DNA of 64,000 nt, taken from Sipunculus nudus. Taxonomy: Eukaryota; Annelida; Sipuncula; Golfingiida; Sipunculidae. The notes under the pieces were generated by a model. That model was not told where the DNA came from. It saw only the letters and a list, made by a program, of their open reading frames with translations, and did no database searches. The stretch lies in contig CM049314.1 of assembly GCA_026874595.1 (NCBI GenBank), forward strand, positions 56,530,300 through 56,594,299. Reading direction: 5' to 3'. How positions within the stretch are numbered: the stretch's first letter is position 1; each line of letters starts with the position of its first letter. The position numbers were made by a program, and so were the translations under genes. This document shows positions 1-10,505 of this stretch, piece after piece.

Positions 1-940
1 TTTTTTTAATCATACACATATTACAAATTTCATATGTAATATACATATCAATATATCAAATATTTTTCCTTTTATAAAGTATTATATAATAATTAAAATA
101 TAAATTAAGGATTCACTAATATATTAAACAAAATCACACATGATTTAATATCCAATATATTATAGTATATCATTTGATCAAACATGTTAATTCGTACCTC
201 TTATAGGAGGAATTATAATTACATCATTAAATAAGTGGATGGTCGACGGGGAAACTATTTTTGATAAAACGCAAAATGTTGAATGAAGAAAGATCCTAGA
301 AAGATGCAAATTTATGCAATAAATAATCCACCCTGTACAATATTTATATTTAACAAATATAGTGCCAAAATGTTCTGCGCTGTCAGTAATAATGACCATA
401 TATTATTATTCGTGCAAACCAATAACATGTATTATTTGAAATATAATGTCTAAAATATATGGATCACCTGTTTTATGCAATATATATATATATGTATATA
501 TATATACTTATTTAATATATATAATATATATAATAAATTATATATTTTAGATTATGTATGATGTTATAACATATTTTATATGAATATATATATATATATT
601 TATATTAGTACCGGTATATAAGTAGAGTAATATAATACCATAATTAAAAATTAAATGAATTTAGATTTTTGATGATATTATGACATTTCCAGACTATATA
701 TTTTTTATCTATAATAAATATATAATAAAAGAATATACAATAAAAAATGAAAATAAAAATACTTACCATTTGTCTGATGATCTTGAAAATCTCGACATCG
801 ATAATGCAGGGAGGAGTGACAATATAATAGTGGCACCATACACCACTGTTTGGCTGCAGATTGATTGATTAGCTAATGCACAGTAATTAAGTCTTGATGA
901 TTATTTGTTGATGATATTGTTGTCATACAATATAATAATG
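1..940. other. AT-rich non-coding flank
   Basis: Very AT-rich sequence with short broken (AT)n runs around 479-600. No open frame with recognisable domains, splice-flanked exon or RNA gene is visible on either strand. Confidence 0.6.
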
Positions 941-1011
941 GTATTTCCAATGTAACACTTTGTGCTATTTATTTCAAGTGCAGAGGTACCCTATGTTTAG
1001 TGCACTTGTCT

Positions 1012-1272
1012 AGTGCAGTAACCCTGTAAGTCAAGTTACACAACATACACAACAACAACAACAACACTGGCGTCTCCAGTGCAGTATGTCTGTAACTCAA
1101 GTAACAGGGTTACTGCACTGGTGTATTATAGTTACATGAATAGTGCACTTAGCTAAAGGGAATTATTTCATCAACTAAACTTCCTCCACTAATGTCTTTG
1201 TGTATGTTCCTTTATAAAAACAATAAATGTCCAAATGTGACAAAATGTGAGTTACAGGGTTACTGTACTGGG
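1012..1272. repeat. Foldback repeat with three arms
   Basis: The motif AGTGCAGTAACCCTGT at 1012-1027 recurs inverted near 1105-1120, and a third, diverged inverted copy lies near 1250-1272. An (AAC)n run sits in the loop of the first pair. The two main arms match over 16 bp and then more loosely. This is the form of a small foldback or MITE-like element; no target duplication was found, so the element borders are unknown. Confidence 0.5.
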
Positions 1273-1370
1273 GGTGCGATTTGTTTCCTTTCTTGTTTTG
1301 CCTTAACCTTAATCTGAAATCAAAAGATAATATGTGGTCTGATTAACATACCCCTGGTGTAGGTCTCGAG

Positions 1371-1443
1371 AGAAATGCGTTGATCCTGAGCATCGACGGT
1401 CCTTCTCATTGCCGAAACTAGAAGGACGGTGATTGCATTTCTT
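1371..1443. repeat. Two-stage hairpin
   Basis: An outer pair (AGAAATGC at 1371-1378 with GCATTTCT near 1436-1443) encloses an inner pair (GTCCTTCT with AGAAGGAC). The nested inverted repeats would form an interrupted stem-loop. It could be the centre of a decayed foldback element or part of a structured transcript; no family is recognised. Confidence 0.4.
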
Positions 1444-4400
1444 ATCAAAAAGGAACGATCCCATGGGCGGTTTGCCATATTTGACTAAATTAACCTAAAG
1501 ATACTTAGCTGTTATTTATATATCCCTGTCGTGTAACTGTGGTGCGGCAGTGCTTTGAAAGCCACCTAGCTGGAGTAATGAGAGTATGCTCTGACCATAT
1601 GCTTCTTCAAATATTAATGGATCGTGCATTGTTTGAGCGACGGTTTGTTCCTGTGATTGATTAACTGGCTGAACTAATCTTTTTCACCTAACCACAAAGT
1701 TCATCAACAACATATTTCTTGCAGATTGTTTGGGCATGTCTTTTATAACTAGTAAGTTTTGTAATGTTTAACGTTTACCAATTTACATTTTCTGTTTTAG
1801 TATAATCTTGAAGGTAATTAACATTTCGTTACACTTTGACCTTCAGTTTGTTGTGAGTATATTAACACATTGACATTATGAATCGGTCTGTTCCCCACGT
1901 AAATGTCACGGTACAGGGTATCCACGTTTCCTTGACCTTAGGTAACAAACAAATAGTCTTGACTATAATGTAGTTCAAACATAATTTCGTAACCTGTGTC
2001 TACGTTTATATAGTCGTGAGTACATATAATCTATCAAACCAAGACAGCATTTCATATTACACCGTGACATAATTGTAACCATTACATATATTTGAAGAAA
2101 TGTTTCTTAATTGTTGCATTACCTGATGATTGCTTCCTCTTTAGTGAAATGCTGAATATGAAGTTTTTCATTATAAACCTGTCTCTCGTTTGTTGTAATG
2201 AAGAAAAGGTCAGAGTCATTTTTGTCATGCCAGAAGAAAAAAAAAAATACCGACATTAAGGAATTTTGATCCTATTATAGGAAAGGAGTGATTTGCAAAC
2301 TGTGTATCTAAATTTCTAAATGAGAATGTTTTCTCATCTTCTTTAGGGTATTAATTCTACTGAACCCTTCTTTATTAGTGTCATTGGTTCATATCTTTTC
2401 AATATAACAAGCCTCACAAATATTTGAGATGTTTGACATAGTTTTTATACGAAATTTATCTAAATGTGACTTTATACTGTGTGTAGTGTTTCTGCAATTA
2501 AGTTTAAAGAATTAAAGAGTATTCTTAAAATAATTTTTAAACGTATCACCAGCTGTATCTTGTTTGAAATAATTACCGGGTGGTCCCACACTATCTTGCG
2601 TTTTGCATGTAGCTTTTTATAATAAAGTATTATTTATTTACATCTATGTAATGAGCTCTTTAATTGTCATCTCTGAATAATTTAAGTGTGCTAAGGAGCG
2701 CTTCAAAAAGAGGACATTCATAAATGTGTTAAATAATTGATAATACAATCCTTGTGATGCTTTGACTAGATCAGCCGAAAACGTCAATTGCTATATAACT
2801 ATTGTTTAACTGTGACTATCTTGTTAATTTAATCAGACAAAACTGTGAGATGGAGAGTGAAGCAATAAATGATCATCTTTGTATAAACGGCAAAATTAAA
2901 TACTGCTTCAGGTAGTAGCCTACCTGTTTTTAACTAGATGCCGAGTTTAATATTAATGGTATGAAACATTACGAATAGTTCCCCTGCAACGCGAGTAAGT
3001 TTCTCATTAATTGAAAAGAGACTTTAACATTGCAATAGCATCCGAATAGAAAGCCAACTTATTAACCAACTCTCGGGTTGGTCATTAGATAGAAGAAATT
3101 TTCTCATTTTAATTTATTTGCAAGATATATCAGTCACGTATGTCGTATCAGTCACAACATCAGATTAGTTTACCTTTACAATAAGCATGCTACCAGTCTA
3201 CTAGAAGAACTGTGAATATTCATTTAAATTATTGTTTTTTTCGAAGCCATACTCTTTATATTAACAAATATGGAAAGCATATTCATTAATTTTTTTTTTC
3301 ATTTCCATTCATTTTTTTCTAATATTCACACATATATTGGTTATCATGAAATAGTTTACTCTGTTTCAGTGTCCATATGTCACATGGTCTACTATAAATC
3401 AACTAATTGTTTTACGTATGAATTTGCTCCTGCGTTGTTATATAATGGTTCAAATCCGTTAAGGCTGTGTGCATAATATTTGTGTATCAACACTAACCTC
3501 GATATCCTAGGCATATCCTAGTAGGCATTCATGTCAAGAATGTCTGACAAGACCACATACACCTTGTGTACAAAATGGTTGGTTGGTACTTAAATAAAGT
3601 TATGTCAATAGATAATTATAGGTTGATTTGAACGAGGATTGACCTTGCACCATTCAGAGAAAATGTACCTATGAGGTATATTTATCTTATTCAATAATAT
3701 TTGAATAAATAAGGTGTAAAATAACAATATGTGTGCGCAATACACGTATATCACTTCATACAGTTGATATCCATCGTTGCGTGTGAAATATTGTCCAATA
3801 AATATAATGTGGGTTTTCTTAAGAACTATAATTTTAATGTTCTATATAAATAAATATTAAACAATTCTGCAGAAAATGCTTCGTCGGTATATCAAACATA
3901 TTTTATGTGATTAACAAATAAACCGCAAATCAGAATATCCCGTCTAATAAAGTATTGCTTCTTATCAGATATTCTATGTATTCTTTGCACATGAACGTAT
4001 TTTATCATTTAAAAGTGTTATATTTGGCAAAATAAGTAAAATCTTAATTGTATGGCCGGTTCATCATATAGTTATGTCCTCCTTATGTTTCTCGGGAATT
4101 GCCTCACCTTACCTTTCGTCTTTGTTTGTAGGTTTACGCGTGATTTTTTCTATGGATTAAGCCAAGGTCAGATGTCTATGGTACGAATATACTCTAATTG
4201 CCATACATAAATCAACTGTACCATAAATGATAATATATCAGTGACATTTAAAAGACATTTTCACAAATGACCTTATATTATGGGGTCAGTTGATATTTCA
4301 TCTGGTTAATGTACACCGATAAGGGAGACATAGAGACAAACAAATATGTTGAAGAGCAATGCTTACATACACTCATAAGTGACATCACTAGACATGATCC

Positions 4401-4642
4401 AAATGAAACGTTCTTAATGTTCTCTACCAGCCACTTGCTACTTAAGTGTGTTTTTAGGAGCCACATCATGCATTTAGGTGTATTAAGGCTTTTGTCATTT
4501 ATTGTACACATTCTATAGCTGAACACTTGGATTGTACATGCACATTCTGTAGAAAAGCCACGTAGAATGTATACATACCATGGCCAACATTATGACTCTA
4601 CTTCTTTTATAGATATACCATAGAATGTATACATGTAATAAA

Positions 4643-4646
<4 letters not shown>

Positions 4647-4683
<37 letters not shown>
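4647..4683. repeat. (TA)n microsatellite
   Basis: Uninterrupted TA dinucleotide tract of about 37 bp. Confidence 0.95.
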
Positions 4684-4685
<2 letters not shown>

Positions 4686-4822
4686 GAGACTACTTCAGAA
4701 TTCATATATAATATAATTTTGCCTATGAGCAGATGTATGCCTAGAATTGCACTAGACAAAACCCAAGTTTGATTAAAATATCAATTGATCTGATCGAGTA
4801 ACAGGCCTACAATCACCGATAA

Positions 4823-4824
<2 letters not shown>

Positions 4825-4878
<54 letters not shown>
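4825..4878. repeat. (TA)n microsatellite
   Basis: Uninterrupted AT/TA tract of about 54 bp. Confidence 0.95.
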
Positions 4879-4881
<3 letters not shown>

Positions 4882-7097
4882 GTCCGTTGACCTTAACCCG
4901 ACCTCCTCTGTGCAACTTTATTTAACGGTAAAGGTTAACGAACAAAATGCATGAACACTATTACGCATACAAATGAAAACGACTTCGTAGATCGATGAAA
5001 CCCCTACAGGTCAGCTGATATTAAAATGCCAGTCAATATTTACATGTTGTTAACCAGTCTGGTCACTATTGCCCCTCTATTGGCCTCAAGTCACGACTTT
5101 CTAGGCATAATACATGTAATCAAGATAAATAGTGAGACGCTAGATATGTGATAATTCTAAATATCATTCAGTCAAGTACACTCAAACAAATACTACAATA
5201 TGGATATATTTCTCTCTGTGGATTATCTAATAGACCCTAAAAGGAAACTGGAAATTTTCCAAAATAGCAAGAAGGAATTGAAAGAGTTTATATCCATAAA
5301 TCATATCATAACTCAGGGCCTGAATATTCTTTGATATGAATCCTTCAAATGTTTGTTTTACAAAAGCTTTGACATATATTTAAAAATATCCCCTACACAG
5401 TATTAGATCATACGAAACAAGGAACATTAAATTTATTACAGTATAATTCCGAAATTACGACCAGCACCAAGACCATGATATAGTGGTCGAGGTTGTTTCA
5501 AGGTTTGACTGGCTAGGATATGACAGCAGTCCATACGGCTGCGTTGTAGATTTTAAGTGCTCTAAACGACCTTGTGTCTGTTCATTACCCTTTGGAATTA
5601 CCTTTCCAGAGGGGTTCCACGACATGATAACACCGGGCCATCCTATAAAATTTATGAGTCACAAAGAAGTTAAGTCAAAAAGAAAAAAGTAGAAATTCAT
5701 AACAAAGGGCAGCTGGAACATCAATTTATGGTAATTATTATTAATAATTTAATATACACGGGGTGCTTGTTTGATGTTTAAATGTGATATGTCATGATCC
5801 ACTGCATTGTATACAATGCAAGTCTATAAAGGTCAGAGTAAAGGGCTAATGCCTCCTGCATATAATCAACATGTTAAAAAGCTACTGGTCGTTGACCGTC
5901 CGGGGTTCAGGTCGATGGTAAGGTGCAAAGTACAAACGTTATCGGAACATAGAAAAGATATCGATATTTAGAGATGAGTTGGACTTAGGTAATATTTTAT
6001 TGTATACCGTTTCTAAAAATTACAACCCCGTCGTTAAAAATGTATAAAATAGCTTGCAGTGCAACTATACATTTTCTGCAGTCTGTCTCCTGTGGATTCT
6101 AAACTGTACCGGTTAAATACCGCAGGACTTGATTAACCTCAGGTGGTCAGTCAGGCAAACGTGTGAGATTATTTTATGTAATCGCAGTTTTACGAAATTT
6201 TCATCGGACGGCGTTTTATGTTAAAGAGTATCAATATTTAATTATAACATGCATGACATTTGTTTATAGATGAGCCATCTGAGGTAAACTATACAAATGT
6301 CATATGAGACATAAATATTAGGAAAATTTTCCATGGTTGTCACACGGAGTCCAACTCTAGAATACAGATTCTGAGACAGGAAATATCTCCATGATAGATC
6401 GTACTACAACAAAATGCAAATACAATTGATATTACAGGAAAGAATAATAAGTTACATGTAAAGTCTTACATCAAATGAGTGTGATGACACATACTAACAA
6501 AATTAAATGTGCTTACAATATATCTATAATACATGTTCATGTCATTTGAATCAACAGAAATCATTGGGGAAACTAGTTCATACCAACAGCTAAACTACAT
6601 TTTGATAAAAGAAAATTGCTCGGTTTTGTCAATTATCATTGGGATAAAAAGTGCAACGGAATGCTTTTAGTTTTTAGTTATTTAATCATTATAATTGAGG
6701 TCATGTAAATCTGCTTTGAGCTTTTAACTAAATAGTGAATCCTAATGACGGAAAAGATTTCATGACGATAATTTTGACTACTCTGACGTCTTACATATCA
6801 ACCCAACCTTGCCAAATGATTAAAAGCAATACACGGGTTTACCAAATATGTTATTCTCGCAAATGTCAGATTATATGGAAATGTCACCTAAAACAAATAT
6901 ACGCTTGATTATTGAATGATTCAAGTGTTTTTAAGGCACGAATTTCAAAAGGTTAATTATTATCACGGACAGAATATAATATTCATTCTCACTGTTTTCA
7001 GTATTTCCTTACTCTATTGCAGTACAAGCTGCTATCTATATATTGTCATCTGATTTAGTGATCTCTTTACGAAACAAGTGAATAATTCTTCAAAGAT

Positions 7098-7237
7098 ATG
7101 ATGCACTGGACAAGGAATTTCTTCATCTTTATTTTGGCGGTGGAAATGACAACTAGCTTAGATGCCGATCGTCAACGCATTCCTCTCACAACGAGCCTAC
7201 GTGGTATTTCCATGCAAGCAAGTTACAAAATTGGATC
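7098..7237 (+). CDS. Signal-peptide exon of the lectin-like gene
   Basis: Starts with two tandem ATG codons (7098 and 7101). The first 20 or so residues contain the hydrophobic core NFFIFILAV, typical of a signal peptide, followed by a polar stretch. The open frame runs to a consensus donor GTAAGT at 7238. The exon is 46 codons plus two bases. Either ATG could be used. Confidence 0.6.
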
Positions 7238-7851
7238 GTAAGTAAAATTATGTAGTTAAAACGAAGGCGTTTTTAGTAACAGTGACGACAGTTACTTTAA
7301 GGTTCGGTGAATGCAGATTCGGAGATAAAACGTGGATGTATTAATTACTATATGGGGGGGAAAAGGAAAATAACGGTGCTCTTTTGTCTGAAAGAGAACG
7401 GGGTTGAATGGATTGATTGGAGCCACTGGAGTCCATGCAGCAATGCTTGTGGACCTGGTCGTAAAATTCGGTCACGTGTTTCAAGCACAATTCAGGCATC
7501 CCATAAAGAGGAACAGTACTGTTTCCTGCGTCCATGTCCAGCAGGTAATGTTATTCTATACACTGTTCGCACATTTTAAAAGGTAGCTATAAACCATCAC
7601 CGTACCATATCTGAATCATTCTCATTGCTTATGTAGATGGATGGACACATTGCCCTATTTGTTAATTCTTTAATGTGTAGAAAGATCAAATGCTCTAACT
7701 GATCTACTGTTTAGGGTTTCCTAACTGAGTGACATTCTCTATTACAATAACAGCATTCCCTAATCACTTATATATTATGAGAAACGCCAACAAGTATGGG
7801 GAAATTGAAAACTATCTTGAACTTACAAAAAAGCATTTAGATTCAAGACAG

Positions 7852-7891
<40 letters not shown>

Positions 7892-8785
7892 ACGAGAGAG
7901 AGAACGAGAGAGAGAACGAGCCAGTTAAATCCAGAGAATATTAATGTGTTAAATGATGATAACGCGTTTCATTTTCTATTATTATAAGATTAATGAAAAG
8001 CTTTTTTTCTAATAGAAGTGAACGACCTTCTGTTTGTCTAATCTCTAGATTTTTATACTAATTGGTACTCCTGTTAAAGAATCCGACATTTCCTGAAGCC
8101 TGCCGGGTAGGTTATTCAAGACTTAGTGGCACCTGTATTAAACTAATACAGGAGACAAAGACGTTCTATGGAGAATTAGCAGCGTGTACTTCAGAGGGAT
8201 CACACCTGCTCAAGGTAGAGAGTCAGCAACAAAGAGACTTGCTGGAGGAGTTTGTCACTCCATTGGAGGCAAGTTTAGGGTCAAGCTTTCTGTATAAGAC
8301 ACGTTTTCCTGTATACATGTCCTGAAGCCTCACTCTGCTAAATTATATCTGTCAGTGATGAACGGCCACTGACCGTCAAGCGGAAAATAAGGAAAAGAAA
8401 AATCTTATATCTCAACATCTTAAATTACATTCTTAGGGATATATAAAAATATTTTAATTACATAAGTATTCAGATAAATCGAAAATATTTCTTTATTTTC
8501 CATGAACCTGTATGATGTTTAAAATCTTACGATTTACTTACAGTGAAGTGATATGTGCAAATGGGTGCATTTTGGCAGAATCGTTGGTTTTGGATGAATT
8601 CCAATCGAGACGACCTACCTGTAACGTTCCGTCCGTGGGATATGAAACTTGGACAACAAGACATGGTAAACCAGACTCCCGGGCAACTAATATATGCAGG
8701 TTACGCTTTCCACATCACAGGAGCCCGTGGTTGGCATGATGAAAACTGCATGACTGAAGGATATCCTGTTTGTGAACACCCGTAA
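7098..8785 (+). CDS. Secreted TSP1 and C-type lectin protein (multi-exon)
   Basis: Four coding segments in one direction: a signal-peptide exon (7098-7237), a thrombospondin type 1 exon (ending 7544), and two C-type lectin exons (8099-8268 and 8579-8785, stop TAA 8783-8785). The predicted product is a small secreted protein with an N-terminal signal sequence, one TSP1 repeat and one C-type lectin domain. C-type lectins bind glycans or other ligands, often calcium-dependently, and TSP1 repeats mediate extracellular protein or glycan contacts; in invertebrates such proteins are often expanded in mucosal or immune settings, but that role is inferred. The exon phases agree for the TSP1-lectin and lectin-lectin joins. 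The signal exon ends in phase 2, which does not fit the visible start of the TSP1 exon, so a small exon may be missing from my model or the two belong together differently. Confidence 0.65.
7302..7544 (+). CDS. Thrombospondin type 1 exon
   Basis: The frame carries the TSP1 signature WIDWSHWSPCSNACGPGRK: spaced tryptophans, CSxxCGxG, then basic residues and later cysteines ending in CFLRPCP. This is the usual layout of a three-layer TSP1 fold. It ends at a donor (GTAATG at 7545) in phase 1. The 5' border is uncertain: AG at 7301 and 7316 are both possible acceptors, but neither matches the phase of the upstream exon. Frames on the minus strand here are shadows. Confidence 0.7.
7852..7920. repeat. 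(AT)n(GA)n compound microsatellite
   Basis: An AT run passes directly into a GA run with repeated AACGAGAGAG interruptions. It lies in the intron between the TSP1 and lectin exons. Confidence 0.9.
8099..8268 (+). CDS. C-type lectin exon, N-terminal half
   Basis: Encodes CRVGYSRLSGTCIKL, then a helix region with CTSEGSHLLKVES and QQRDLLEEFV. The Cys-x-Gly-Tyr opening, the GTC strand, the Cys-rich helix and the L-x-x-[IV]-E-S segment are the standard first half of a C-type lectin domain. The acceptor AG at 8097-8098 gives phase 1, matching the TSP1 exon. The 3' border is best explained by a GC donor, GAG followed by GCAAGT, the usual context of GC-AG introns. Confidence 0.65.
8579..8785 (+). 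CDS. C-type lectin exon, C-terminal half
   Basis: The acceptor TTTGGCAG ending at 8578 opens phase 0, as the upstream exon requires. The product reads NRWFWMNSNRDD and closes with GWHDENCMTEGYPVCEHP, where the W-x-D-x-x-C and YPVCE elements are the last two conserved cysteines of the lectin fold. The canonical calcium/sugar EPN or QPD triplet is not seen, so sugar binding by the classical site is doubtful. A separate acceptor at 8543 is stronger in polypyrimidine context but brings a stop codon into this frame. Confidence 0.6.
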   Translation, partial: NRWFWMNSNRDDLPVTFRPWDMKLGQQDMVNQTPGQLIYAGYAFHITGARGWHDENCMTEGYPVCEHP

Positions 8786-9647
8786 ACATGTCCATAAAGG
8801 ATCGGTTACCATTTATCTTAATTTGATCGGTCAAACTCTAAGTATAGAAACAAAGATAAATTAATTATATGGTTATCAGATATCTCACATGGGCGTGTTC
8901 CTGTGCGTAAGAGGTTCAAGTATTTTCCTTTTTGACATGACAGAATGGAAGGAATCTATAAGACCTCAAGAAGTCAGAGAATGTATTTCATTTCATACAT
9001 GAAGCTGAATTAAAATAACAAAATTATAAAAGTATTTTTCTGTTGTACAAAGATATCAATAGCATATCGCTCAATTTGTATGGTATAACTTGTTGCATGT
9101 TTATAACTTAGATATATACTCAGAACTTCAAACAGTTCGCTGATTTGCCAATAAGACAAACATATAGACAGCAAAAATCTGGTTTGCATATGTCTTAAGA
9201 CTTGGCTCATGAGAGGCAAAATCTAATGGACCTATGGTCTAGATTCATACTTAAATAAGAATAACACAAAGAAAACTAAAATGGATCCACCGACTTGATA
9301 TTTGACAGCTTATAAACACAGGAAGAGTAATATGATATGATATGAATGGGGATTTAATTCAGTGATTATTATATATATTCGAAATACGAAACTCTAACAA
9401 AAACATTCGATTTGGTTTGACCTGTTTACACAATATCAAATCAAGCCTACCGCCTAGGTCAAAGGGGTTATTAATAAATATGGTTGGGTTCTATGACATC
9501 AATTAAATTTGACTGCAAAATCACAGAGGTTTAAAGGTTAAACCGGTTAGGGTAAAAAGCAGTTGAAACATGCCGCTGACGTTGGCTGATTTCATATTTC
9601 ATGTTTGTATATCAAGAATGTGGCATTAATGTAGGCTTCTACGTACA

Positions 9648-9845
9648 TATTGGCGCATTTTGGCAGAATCTTTGGTTTGGTTGAATTCTAATAGAGACGA
9701 CCTCCCGTAACGTTCCTTCCAAGGGATATGAAACTGGGACAACCAGACATGGTGTACCGGGTAAAGGGTCATTACTTTGTGCAGCCTACGCTTTCCACGT
9801 CATACCTACGATTGGTTGGCATTGTTTGTGAACACCTTTTAAGTA
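9648..9845 (+). pseudogene. Broken duplicate of lectin 3' exon
   Basis: This matches the last lectin exon over most of its length, for example the TTTGGCAGAAT start, the GAGACGACCT block and the ACGCTTTCCAC block. It has frameshifting indels and a deletion of about 30 bp that removes the equivalent of the segment with the penultimate conserved cysteine (NCMTEGYP). It cannot encode a lectin fold half. Confidence 0.7.
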
Positions 9846-10505
9846 TCCATGACGGCATTGGTGGCCAATTAATTTAATCAGTAAAACATTTATGCGAACA
9901 AAGAAAATTGTTTCTGTGTGTTGTTGATTCAAGCATTTTCAACTATAACATAACAGAATGGACGGAACCTGTAGGACCTCAAAAGATTCAATAAATGTAT
10001 TGTTTAATTCACACATGAAGCTTAATTTAAGCTTTCTAAATAGATAATTTCATTTCTAATCAATATAAATATCGCCTACTTTGTAGATTATAATTTGTCG
10101 TACATTCAAAATAAGATATATACTCGGACATCTGCCAACATTCTTTGATTTGCCAGTAGGGTACTCTTATAAAAAACAAAACTTCGGGTCATATGTGTCC
10201 TACAGAATTATCCCGTCCGTTTCAAATTGTAATTTACAAAAGGTCTGGATTCAGACTGAAATAACTTAAAGAAAACTAAAAAATCAGTCACCGACTTCTT
10301 CATATAAGGAGTTCATAGAGATAAAGAGATAAAGAGATACATAGGTAAAGAGATATGATATGAATGGTGATTGCAACCTATACAAAAAAATTAGTTTGGA
10401 AAGACCTCTTAATACAAAATCCCATATCATCCTGCGCCTAGTTTAAAGGAAGTTATTACCAAATATGCTCGTGTTCAAGGTTATCAACTGATATTTTACT
10501 GAACA

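Larger units (their letters stand above)
1444..7090. other. Long non-coding interval
   Basis: About 5.6 kb without a credible gene. It holds two long (TA)n tracts (listed separately) and short chance frames of under 85 codons that have no recognisable domain and no splice context. It forms the upstream flank of the lectin-like gene. Confidence 0.5.
8551..10505 (+). repeat. Tandem duplication of lectin 3' exon and flank
   Basis: The segment from about 8551 to 9520 is repeated at about 9640 to 10505 in the same orientation. Landmarks in order in both copies are the exon with its TTTGGCAGAAT start, GAATGGAxGGAA, the block around ACATGAAGCT, TATGATATGAATGG and the terminal CGCCTAG block with AAAGG. 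The copies are clearly diverged with many small indels, so the event is not recent. Confidence 0.7.

Noticed and set aside
3447-3457. Perfect polymerase III B box (GGTTCAAATCC)
   Set aside because: No A box at a suitable distance and no tRNA-like arms around it.
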